From positions 40,299-104,298 of the forward strand of contig OUUY01000064.1 of NCBI GenBank assembly GCA_900302705.1: a DNA stretch of 64,000 nucleotides, written 5' to 3'. The notes below the pieces were generated by a model. The model ran no database searches, was not told the origin of the DNA, and worked only from the letters and a program-made list of their open reading frames with translations. This DNA is from Candidatus Sulfobium mesophilum. Its GTDB lineage: Bacteria > Nitrospirota > Thermodesulfovibrionia > Thermodesulfovibrionales > UBA6898. Below, in pieces: positions 26,401-34,624 of the stretch (within the stretch, counting starts at the first letter, position 1; every line of letters begins with the position of its first letter). Made by a program: the position numbers and the translations under genes.

Positions 26401-27855
26401 ATGGCAAGTGATATTTTATCCCCCGTATTCAAAGAAATACCCTATGAGAGCCCTGACATTGTATACAGCAAACTGCGGACAAATAACAGTCTTCTCCTGG
26501 AAAGTGTCAGGGGGTCAGCTCAGACCGCTAAATATTCCTTTATATGCTTTGAGCCATACCTGATATTTAAGGTCAAAGACGGCGTGATCCAGATAGAGTT
26601 CGGAGGTAAAAATACGATATCTTCAAGAAAGCCTTTGCCCAGGCTTCGAGAACTGCTTGAGAGTTACGAGCAGAGCCCTGCCGTGGGTCTGCCCCCATTT
26701 CAAGGCGGCGCTGCAGGCATGCTCAGCTATGATTTTGTGCACTATCTGGAGAATATCCCTGCAAGCACAGCGGATGACCTGAATCTTCCGGATGCTCATT
26801 TTTTCATGATAGACAGGCTTGTTGCTTTTGACCACATCAAACGCAAATGCTGGATAATCGTCTGCCCCGGGGTGAGGGAAACTACTCTGGGATATTCGGA
26901 AATCAAAGAGGACAGGGCCAGCTGCATAACGGAAGCGCTGGAGGTACTTGATCGTATTGAGGCACAGATCAAAAAAGACAACCTTTTGGATGTGCAACCG
27001 CCTGGAGTGGCGCCTATGGCTGCTCCGGCAATAGAGCTCATACATGATACCGGAAAGGACCGTTACGTGGAGATGGTGAAAAGGGCAAAGGCATATATCG
27101 CGGCAGGCGATATTTTTCAGGCCAACCTTTCTCTTCGCCTCAGTGCGTGCATAGGGCAAAGGGACCCCTGGCAGATATACAGCGTTCTCAGGAAGATCAA
27201 CCCTTCGCCTTTTGCTTCTTTTATCGATTTTGGCGACTACCAGATAGCAAGCTCTTCGCCTGAAAGACTTGTGAGGGTTTGTGGCGGAATGATAGATACA
27301 AGGCCGATAGCCGGAACTAGGCCGAGGGGTCACAACCACCGGGAGGACGAGATGCTGCGTTCAGAACTTCTGCTTAATGAAAAAGAGCGGGCCGAGCACA
27401 TAATGCTGATTGACCTTGAAAGAAACGACATCGGAAAGGTTTCCGATTACGGAAGCGTCAGAGTTGATGAGCTTATGGTAACGGAGGATTACTCACATGT
27501 CATGCATATAGTCTCAAATGTAATAGGGAAACTGGCTGAAGGCAAGGATTGCTTTGACGTGATAAGGGCTGCATTTCCAGGTGGTACGATAACCGGCGTG
27601 CCCAAGGTCAGATGCATGGAGATAATAGATGAGCTCGAACCGTTCCGAAGAGGACCTTACACAGGTTCGATAGGATATGTGGGTTTCAACGGAAGTATGG
27701 ACCTTAATATAGTAATCAGGACTTTTGTGGTGAAGGAAGGAAAGGCATACATACAGGCAGGTGCAGGCATAGTTGCTGATTCGGATCCTGAACGCGAGTA
27801 TATTGAAAGTTTGAAGAAGGCTGAGGCACTTATGAAGACTCTTGAACGGGTTTAG
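26401..27855 (+). CDS. Chorismate-binding synthase component I (TrpE or PabB)
   Basis: This 484-residue enzyme of the anthranilate/aminodeoxychorismate synthase family uses chorismate and ammonia. Conserved blocks are SSSPERLVR, TRPIAGTRPRG, ERAEHIMLIDLERND and the C-terminal GPYTGSIGYVGFNG. The PIAGT element (Ala rather than Lys) points to anthranilate synthase TrpE. In contrast, FPGGTITGVPKVRCMEIIDELEP resembles PabB more than the usual TrpE AGT(V/L)SGAPK. No glutamine amidotransferase partner (TrpG/PabA) lies next to it. I therefore leave the specific role open. The start has no clear Shine-Dalgarno. Confidence 0.85.
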   Translation: MASDILSPVFKEIPYESPDIVYSKLRTNNSLLLESVRGSAQTAKYSFICFEPYLIFKVKDGVIQIEFGGKNTISSRKPLPRLRELLESYEQSPAVGLPPFQGGAAGMLSYDFVHYLENIPASTADDLNLPDAHFFMIDRLVAFDHIKRKCWIIVCPGVRETTLGYSEIKEDRASCITEALEVLDRIEAQIKKDNLLDVQPPGVAPMAAPAIELIHDTGKDRYVEMVKRAKAYIAAGDIFQANLSLRLSACIGQRDPWQIYSVLRKINPSPFASFIDFGDYQIASSSPERLVRVCGGMIDTRPIAGTRPRGHNHREDEMLRSELLLNEKERAEHIMLIDLERNDIGKVSDYGSVRVDELMVTEDYSHVMHIVSNVIGKLAEGKDCFDVIRAAFPGGTITGVPKVRCMEIIDELEPFRRGPYTGSIGYVGFNGSMDLNIVIRTFVVKEGKAYIQAGAGIVADSDPEREYIESLKKAEALMKTLERV

Positions 27856-27930
27856 GTTGGTAGTACGCTGTTCTTAAAAAAAAACCCCACGGCAAATACT
27901 ACATATGCTTAGCTGCGAGATTCGTTTTCT

Positions 27931-28020
27931 GTCATTCCCCGACTCGATCGGCCATGGCTCCAAGAGGGAATCCAGTGTCTTAGCCGCATTCTGGATTGTC
28001 CGGTCAAGCCTGGCAATGAC
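27931..28020. repeat. Intergenic palindromic repeat with GTCATT/AATGAC ends
   Basis: The element begins GTCATTCCCC and ends TGGCAATGAC, giving inverted ends, with inner pieces GAATCCAG and CTGGATTGTC also complementary. It resembles the ~90-base GTCATTCCCG...GGGAATGAC repeats scattered through many Nitrospirota and Desulfobacterota genomes. A second, diverged copy lies at 42193. An apparent minus-strand open frame across it is not a gene. Confidence 0.65.
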
Positions 28021-28107
28021 AAAGTGAGATTCCATTCACAGGTTCTGGAATGGCGCACAAAACCCGGTAAGAAGCAAATCTGCTGTGGTAAGCTTAGATA
28101 ACGCATC

Positions 28108-31100
28108 ATGGGCGAAATCCTGCAAAAAGACAGAGAGATATATTTCCCGCACTTTACGGTTATAAAGGCGTCTGCCGGTTCGGGCAAGACCCGCACTCTT
28201 ACCAAGAGATTCGTTCAGTTTATCTTATCTGAGGAGATACGCTACAACAGGCTGAGGAATGTCCTCGCGATAACTTTTTCCAATAACGCCTCAAGAGAAA
28301 TGAAAGAGAGGATTCTCCTGTGGCTGAAATTGATCTACTTCAGATCTCCCGCCGATTTGTCTGAGCTTTCGAAAATTCTTTCCATCAGTGAAGAAAAGAT
28401 TATCGATAAGGCAGGCCGTCTGATAGATGAAATTCTGGATAATTATTCAGACTTCCAGGTAAAGACAATTGACAGTTTTATGGCTACAGTATTTAAGACA
28501 GCGGCGATAGACTTCGGCTACAATCCTGATTTCGAGGTACTGATGACTACAGATTCCCTGATGGAATACTCCTTTGAACTGTTCATGAGAAACGTCAGGG
28601 AAGGGACTCCGGAGGCGGCTTTCCTCGGGGATATAATCGATTTCCTGCTTGAACAGAAGAGGGTGGGTGAATCCTATTTATGGGACCCTTCGAATGCGCT
28701 GCTCGAGGAGATAAAGAAGATTTACAGGAAGCTTGCCTCAGGGGGGAAAAAGCCCAGGGTCGAGGACTACAGCACCGGCATCAGTAAAATGAAGGAACAG
28801 ATAAGCGCCTGCGTTGAGAAGATCGAAAAAGAAATCGAAAGATCGGGACTGAAGAGACACGGCAATTCCTCTTATAAGACGATCTTACCGCTTGTCAGGG
28901 GAAAGAGCTTTGCAGATCTCATCGACAAAAAGTTTGCCAATCCCCCGGTCAGCAGGTTCCAAAAAGGCAATAGCCGGGATGAGGCCGCATACGAGAGGAT
29001 ATTGTCTCTATGGAGAGATACTGAAAAACTGGTTGATCAGTTCACCGTGATGTTTGTCCGTTCCCGGTGCATGCCTTACATAGAAGCCTTTGAGTCTCTT
29101 AGTGAGACCGTCGAAACAGTCAAGAGGCAGCAGGGGAAGGTCTTCATCGAAGACATTAACCTGCTCCTGGCCGGATACCTTGACACTGCAGTCGTCCCTG
29201 ATGTCTATTTCAGGATAGGCGAGACAATATTTCACTTCCTCATAGATGAGTTTCAGGACACTTCACCGGTGCAGTGGCGAAATTTGCTGCCGTTGATCGA
29301 AAACTCTCTTTCGCAGGGAGGCAGTCTCCTTTCGGTTGGTGATACGAAGCAGGCCATATACGGCTTCAGGGATGCTGACTACGCCATTATGAAAGGACTC
29401 GAGACGAACAACCCCTTCCCATCTGCTGAGCATATGGTAAGAGAACTCTCCACTAACTACAGGAGCAGGAAGAGGATTCTGGAGTTCAACGAGAGGGTTT
29501 TTAAGGATAATCTCGCCCGGAATGAGCAATACGGAGAAGCCGGTAAAAGAAGCGGTCTTACAGAATATGTCCAGAACCCCAAAGAGGGAGAAGATGACGA
29601 GGGCTATGCGGAAATCGTTCTCCTTGAAAGGAACGATGATGAACCTCCGGAGAGGGGGAAGGTCCAGGAACTCATCGGGGAACTTGTAAACCGTGGCTAC
29701 AACTTCAGTGATATCGCAGTCCTGACACAAACTAATGAAGACGCAGTAAATGTAACGACCTGGCTCAATGAAAAGAATATAGATTTCATCTCATATAGCA
29801 GCCTTGATGTCAGAAGGCGTCAGATTACCGGAGAAATTGTGGCGCTGATGAATTTTCTTGACTCACCGACTGACGATCTCTCCTTCGGGACTTTTATTCT
29901 GGGCAATGTTTTTACTAAGGCTATAGCGAGAGAATATCCTGATATCGATATCAGAAGACTAAGGGAGTTTTGCTTTCTGCACCAGAGCAATCCGCCGCTT
30001 TATAAGGCATTCCAGGGGACATTCGGTCACCTTTGGGCGCGGTATTTCGAAAGGCTTTTCAAGGCAGCCGGTTTCCTGCCCGTTTATGATCTGCTTACCG
30101 AGGTTTTAGCTCTTTTCCGGGTATTCGAAAACCTGCCCGATGAAGAGGCTGCTCTCGTTAAGATCCTTGAAGTCGTCAAGGAATTTGAGGGGGGAGGATT
30201 TAACAGCATTAAGGGTTTTCTCTCAACAGCGCTGGATGGCGAAGACGGAAAAGAATGGGAAATGGCCGTGCCCGCGAAAACGGATGCCATAAAAGTAATG
30301 ACAATTCACAAAGCAAAGGGCCTCGGTTTCCCTGTTGTGATTGTCCTTCTTTATGAAGTGGCGAACAGGGGGCTTGATTACATTGTCGAAGACAACGGTG
30401 ATAAACTTTGTCTTCTTAAGCTCAGCAAGCGGGCTGCTGCACGCGATGAGGCCCTTCAGAAGCTTTACGATCAGGAGAGGATGAAGGAGATGGTGAATAG
30501 GCTAAACAGCCTCTATGTGGGATTTACACGTCCGGAAAGAGAGCTGTATGTGGTCGGAGTGGAAAGCAGGGATGCAGCATTCCCGTTTGTTCTTCTTCCC
30601 GGTGATGAATTCACTCCCTCTGCACATGTGTCTAAAATGACCGAAGGAAGGCCCGCCGGGTCTTTTACCTTTGCGTCTTTATCACTCCTTCACCGGCATC
30701 GGCAGTTAACTTTTTCTGCCGGTTCCGAAGTTTCCATGAAAATCGAGGAAAAGCGGCGAGGGAATTTTATTCACAAGGTGCTGTCTTACATTAACTACAT
30801 AAATGAGGGTATCGACACCAATATAAACGAAGGAGTAAAACGGGCCCGGGAGGCCACAGGAGCCGATTATTCCGATGAAGAGATTGAAGCCCGCATCAAA
30901 AGGGTGTTGGATAACCCTGAGATGGGACGTTATTTCAGGGAGGCTTACGGCAGAGAAATCAGGAAAGAGCAGGAATACAGCGATGGCGACGGCAGGCTCT
31001 TCAGGATGGACCGCGTGGTAATAGACCCCGACGGCGTAACTGTTATCGATTACAAGACCGGCAGCGAAAAGGAAGTACTAGAGAAGTACAAAAGCCAAAT

Positions 31101-31200
31101 AAGAAATTATATGAAAATACTGGCGGAGGTTTACTCTGGAAAGACCGTCAGAGGAGTCATTGCATTCGTGGATCTCGGGGAAGTGGAGAAGATACAATGA
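28108..31200 (+). CDS. AddA-like UvrD-family helicase with C-terminal nuclease
   Basis: This 1030-residue protein is an SF1A helicase of the RecB/AddA type. Walker A is ASAGSGKT (residues 21-28); the Asp/Glu box is LIDEFQDTSPVQW, motif V resembles VMTIHKAKGLGFPVV, and motif VI resembles LYVGFTRPERELYVVG. The C-terminal ~180 residues hold a PD-(D/E)xK nuclease: D in FRMDRVVI and VIDYKTGSEKE. It is somewhat shorter than B. subtilis AddA (~1230 residues). It overlaps the next gene by four bases (ATGA), and the two should form a heterodimer that resects double-strand breaks. Confidence 0.9.
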   Translation: MGEILQKDREIYFPHFTVIKASAGSGKTRTLTKRFVQFILSEEIRYNRLRNVLAITFSNNASREMKERILLWLKLIYFRSPADLSELSKILSISEEKIIDKAGRLIDEILDNYSDFQVKTIDSFMATVFKTAAIDFGYNPDFEVLMTTDSLMEYSFELFMRNVREGTPEAAFLGDIIDFLLEQKRVGESYLWDPSNALLEEIKKIYRKLASGGKKPRVEDYSTGISKMKEQISACVEKIEKEIERSGLKRHGNSSYKTILPLVRGKSFADLIDKKFANPPVSRFQKGNSRDEAAYERILSLWRDTEKLVDQFTVMFVRSRCMPYIEAFESLSETVETVKRQQGKVFIEDINLLLAGYLDTAVVPDVYFRIGETIFHFLIDEFQDTSPVQWRNLLPLIENSLSQGGSLLSVGDTKQAIYGFRDADYAIMKGLETNNPFPSAEHMVRELSTNYRSRKRILEFNERVFKDNLARNEQYGEAGKRSGLTEYVQNPKEGEDDEGYAEIVLLERNDDEPPERGKVQELIGELVNRGYNFSDIAVLTQTNEDAVNVTTWLNEKNIDFISYSSLDVRRRQITGEIVALMNFLDSPTDDLSFGTFILGNVFTKAIAREYPDIDIRRLREFCFLHQSNPPLYKAFQGTFGHLWARYFERLFKAAGFLPVYDLLTEVLALFRVFENLPDEEAALVKILEVVKEFEGGGFNSIKGFLSTALDGEDGKEWEMAVPAKTDAIKVMTIHKAKGLGFPVVIVLLYEVANRGLDYIVEDNGDKLCLLKLSKRAAARDEALQKLYDQERMKEMVNRLNSLYVGFTRPERELYVVGVESRDAAFPFVLLPGDEFTPSAHVSKMTEGRPAGSFTFASLSLLHRHRQLTFSAGSEVSMKIEEKRRGNFIHKVLSYINYINEGIDTNINEGVKRAREATGADYSDEEIEARIKRVLDNPEMGRYFREAYGREIRKEQEYSDGDGRLFRMDRVVIDPDGVTVIDYKTGSEKEVLEKYKSQIRNYMKILAEVYSGKTVRGVIAFVDLGEVEKIQ

Positions 31201-34028
31201 ATGCAGTTGTAATCCCGGCAGGACAGAAGCTGATAGATGAGGTGCTCAACCATATTGAAGGGAATAAACGGGATTATTCCCCCTCTTTAGTGATTTTTCC
31301 GGGCAGGAGGCCGGCACACTTTTTGAGAAAGGCCTTGGCCTTGAGGATCGGATCGAGCTTTATCCCTCCTGAACTGCTTTCAATGGACGAGTTCATAGAT
31401 TCTATTTGTGATGAATTTAGTCCGCACAGACAGCTTGAGACGATTGACGCGGTGGCAATCCTTTATGACATTCACAGGAAGTGCCTCGTGCCCCTTGGTG
31501 GAAAAGGGTTTATGACCCCGGACAGCTTCTTTTCCCTTGGACTAAAGATATATCGTGACATCGAGGAACTCCACATAGAAGGTATCAATCACCTGATGGT
31601 CAGGGGGGTGCAGACTCTCATAACTGAAGGCTTGCCGGAAGGAACAAGAGAAAGGCTTCAGTCCCTGTCTTATTTCTATGAAAGATTTTACTCTGAACTC
31701 GCCGCGCTTGGTCTTTACAGCCGCTCAATGAGATACCAGATAGCAGCGGCGCATATCGGTGAGAGCCGGATCAATAAATATGAGAAGACGATCTTCGCCG
31801 GCTTTTTCGCCCTCACCCAGGCAGAAAAAATTCTTTTTCGAAAACTCTTCCCAAGCGAAAAGGTTGTCTTTGTCTTTCAGGACGGCGCAGGACTCAAGGA
31901 AAAACTCAAAGATCTCGGGATCTCCTATAAAGGTCGGGGGGAGGAGGCCGGGCGCCCTGACGTTCACTTTTACAGCAGCCCTGATACCCATGGTCAGATT
32001 TTGGCGCTTGGGAAGATTCTTGAGACCCATGTTGAGGCCGGCGACCCCCTTGATGACGGGTCGGTAATCGTTCTCCCCGCGTCGGAGACTCTTTTTCCCC
32101 TGCTACGTCAGGGACTTTCGGAACTGCCCGAGGACGGCTATAATGTCTCACTGGGCTATCCCTTGCAGCGCACACCCATTTTTGGCTTCCTCAACAACCT
32201 GATGGATATGCTGAATTCCATGGACGGCGAGCGGGTTTATATACCCGATTATCTCAAGTTCGTGCTTCATCCATACACGAAAAATATTTATTACAAGGGA
32301 AACTCAGAAACCACGAGGATACTGTTTCATGCGGTTGAGGAGGAGCTTCTTAAACAAAAGGCAAAAATCTTTGTAACATTGGCTGAGATAGAAGGAAAAG
32401 AAAGCCTCTTTAGGGATGTCATAAGGAAACATCCGGGCAACGGGGATGTTGTTACTGAAGAAGGACTGAGGGCGCATCTGAAGGCTATTCACAGAAACAC
32501 TATAGGAAGATTTTCCTCCTTCGAAAACGTTGCCGACTTTGCAAGAAAGTGCATGGATCTTCTTATCTATATCCTTAATGAAAGCACCGCAAGGCTTCAT
32601 CCTCTTTTTTATCCATTTGCCGAATCCTTCGTTGCCTCTCTTGACCTTCTGATGGTGTCCCTCATGAAGGACACCGCCTTCACGGATAGGTCCAGCTATT
32701 TCATTTTCCTTAGAAGATATGTCATGACCTGCCGCACTCCCTTCGCTGGAACTCCGCTAAAGGGACTGCAGGTTCTAGGATTTCTTGAAACCAGAAATCT
32801 GAAGTTTGATAAGGTCTTCGTCCTGGATGCAAACGAGGACATCCTTCCTGATACGACTAAGGAGGAGACACTATTGCCATTCAAAGCTCGTCAGATACTG
32901 GCGTTGCCGACTTATATGGACAGGGACAGACTCGCCGCATACTACTTTGAATCACTTCTGGCCGGCGCGAAAGAGGTCCACCTGTTCTACGTCTCAAACG
33001 ACAGAGCAGAACCTTCAAGATTTGTAGAAAAGCTGCTGTGGGAGAGACAAAAGAGGGATAAGGAGGCCAGGGCAATAGATTACATAAAAACAGTTCAATA
33101 TCAAGTAAGGCTCATAAATAGAGTTCCTGACCCCATCTCAAAAACCGACGGGATGGTCGCCTTCCTCAGAGACTATCACTATAACGCGACAGCTCTTAAT
33201 CAGTATCTCAAGTGTCCCGCTCAGTTTTATTATGCGCGGGTTCTTGGCCTTCGGGCAAAAGATGAGATTACGGGGGACATCGGAAGGGATGATCTGGGCA
33301 GCTTCGTCCACAATATTCTGAGACGATATTTCATTAACAAGAGGGGCAGGCCTTTAAAAGAAGCCGATCTCACGTTCGGAGAAATGGATGTTCTTGTTGA
33401 AAGCGCCTTTGAAAATGAATATGGTAAAGACCCTTCCGGAGCTATCTATCTTCTGAAGAGGCAGATGAAAAGGCGCATGTCAGAGATCCTTAAAAACTAC
33501 TATATCCCGCTTCTTCGAAAGAATGAACTTACCATTCTGGAGGTTGAAGAATCCATTGAGGCGAGGGTGGATGGGTTTAATCTGAAGGGAAGACTGGACA
33601 GCGTCGAAAAAAGGGGCGAAAAGACATGCATAGTGGACTATAAGACCGGCTCGAATAAGGACCGTCTGAAGATCGCTTTTGGAAAGCTGGACCCTGACGT
33701 GAGAGATACCTGGCCCGAAGCAATAGGCAGTCTGCAGCTGCCGTTTTACATGATGCTTTATTCTGAAAAGTACCCCGTAAGGATAGAGGATTTGGATGGC
33801 ATTTTTTTGCTTCTTGGACGGTGCTTAATAAACGAAGAGATAGAGCTTCGGATATTTGACTCCCCTCCAGAAGAAGAAAGTCTTAAAATGTTGAGGAGCA
33901 TAATTTTAAATTTGCTGTCTGAAATTGTTGATAGTCGGGCCCCTTTTGTTTCTGCCGGAGGTAAGAGAGAGACGTGTATCTACTGTGATTTTCAATATAT
34001 CTGCGGGACTCAGTGGATCACAAAATGA
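31197..34028 (+). CDS. AddB-like nuclease subunit with iron-sulfur cysteines
   Basis: This 943-residue protein is the partner of the upstream AddA-like helicase. The N-terminal helicase-like part has lost a usable P-loop: the expected G-x-G-K-(S/T) site reads VVIPAGQKLIDEV. The C-terminal nuclease carries GRLDSVE and CIVDYKTG. Four cysteines fit the AddB iron-sulfur arrangement: one before the nuclease (KCPAQFYYARVLGL) and three after it (ETCIYCDFQYICG). The complex would unwind and cut DNA ends for RecA. Recognition of a Chi-like site is possible but cannot be judged here. Confidence 0.87.
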   Translation: MNAVVIPAGQKLIDEVLNHIEGNKRDYSPSLVIFPGRRPAHFLRKALALRIGSSFIPPELLSMDEFIDSICDEFSPHRQLETIDAVAILYDIHRKCLVPLGGKGFMTPDSFFSLGLKIYRDIEELHIEGINHLMVRGVQTLITEGLPEGTRERLQSLSYFYERFYSELAALGLYSRSMRYQIAAAHIGESRINKYEKTIFAGFFALTQAEKILFRKLFPSEKVVFVFQDGAGLKEKLKDLGISYKGRGEEAGRPDVHFYSSPDTHGQILALGKILETHVEAGDPLDDGSVIVLPASETLFPLLRQGLSELPEDGYNVSLGYPLQRTPIFGFLNNLMDMLNSMDGERVYIPDYLKFVLHPYTKNIYYKGNSETTRILFHAVEEELLKQKAKIFVTLAEIEGKESLFRDVIRKHPGNGDVVTEEGLRAHLKAIHRNTIGRFSSFENVADFARKCMDLLIYILNESTARLHPLFYPFAESFVASLDLLMVSLMKDTAFTDRSSYFIFLRRYVMTCRTPFAGTPLKGLQVLGFLETRNLKFDKVFVLDANEDILPDTTKEETLLPFKARQILALPTYMDRDRLAAYYFESLLAGAKEVHLFYVSNDRAEPSRFVEKLLWERQKRDKEARAIDYIKTVQYQVRLINRVPDPISKTDGMVAFLRDYHYNATALNQYLKCPAQFYYARVLGLRAKDEITGDIGRDDLGSFVHNILRRYFINKRGRPLKEADLTFGEMDVLVESAFENEYGKDPSGAIYLLKRQMKRRMSEILKNYYIPLLRKNELTILEVEESIEARVDGFNLKGRLDSVEKRGEKTCIVDYKTGSNKDRLKIAFGKLDPDVRDTWPEAIGSLQLPFYMMLYSEKYPVRIEDLDGIFLLLGRCLINEEIELRIFDSPPEEESLKMLRSIILNLLSEIVDSRAPFVSAGGKRETCIYCDFQYICGTQWITK

Positions 34029-34599
34029 TTGGAGTTGTGCCCGCATGTTTTAGATTTCGGTATTTTGAGTACTGCGCGCTTGAAATCCGCCGTGAAGATC
34101 AGAGTGCTCGACTACAGGGACATAAGCGGCACATTCGATCATGTAGTGTCGGTTGGTATGATTAAGCATGCTGGTTATAAAAATTACGGGCGTTATATGG
34201 AGCTTATACATAAAGTCCTTAAAGACGATGGATTTTTTCGGTTGCATACTATCGGCAATAAACCATCCGAAATTTCGGGAGACATCTGGGTGGACAAGTA
34301 CATTTTCCCCAATTCAATGCTTCGTTCAATACAAGAGATCGGGGCCTCGGTGGAAGGCTTATTTGTTGTGAAAGACCTTCACAATTTCGGAACACATTAT
34401 GATAACACGCTATGCGCCTGGCTCAGTAACTTCGAGAAAAACTGGCATGACTTAAGATAGTTATGATGAGAGGTTCCATCGCATGTGGAGATACTACCTT
34501 CAATGTTTTGCTGGGGCTTTTCGCTCGCGCTTTTTTAATGTCTGGCAGATTGTTCTCTCAAAACGGGGTGTCCGGGGTGGCTATGTCGCCGTCCGATAG
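34029..34599 (+). pseudogene. Cyclopropane-fatty-acyl-phospholipid synthase, decayed fragment
   Basis: The first frame (34029-34460) reads VLDFG, a trace of the SAM-binding loop, then jumps to VLDYRDI...FDHVVSVGMIKHAGYKNY and ends at TAG after NWHDLR. Starting at 34462 in another frame, YDERFHRMWRYYLQCFAGAF continues the C-terminal part of the same enzyme to TAG at 34597-34599. The N-terminal ~170 residues and the SAM loop are missing, and a frameshift splits the rest, so this is a clear pseudogene. The intact enzyme methylenates unsaturated phospholipid acyl chains. It abuts the AddB stop with no gap. Confidence 0.85.
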
Positions 34600-34624
34600 T
34601 GACGCGTAATTACGTACACAGGGG

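Noticed and set aside
26623..27339. 238-codon minus-strand frame inside trpE/pabB
   Set aside because: It is antisense to a well-conserved gene, with no motif or ribosome site.
27909..28205. 98-codon minus-strand frame across the palindromic repeat
   Set aside because: It runs through the GTCATTCC repeat and into the AddA start; such frames are commonly mis-annotated as genes.
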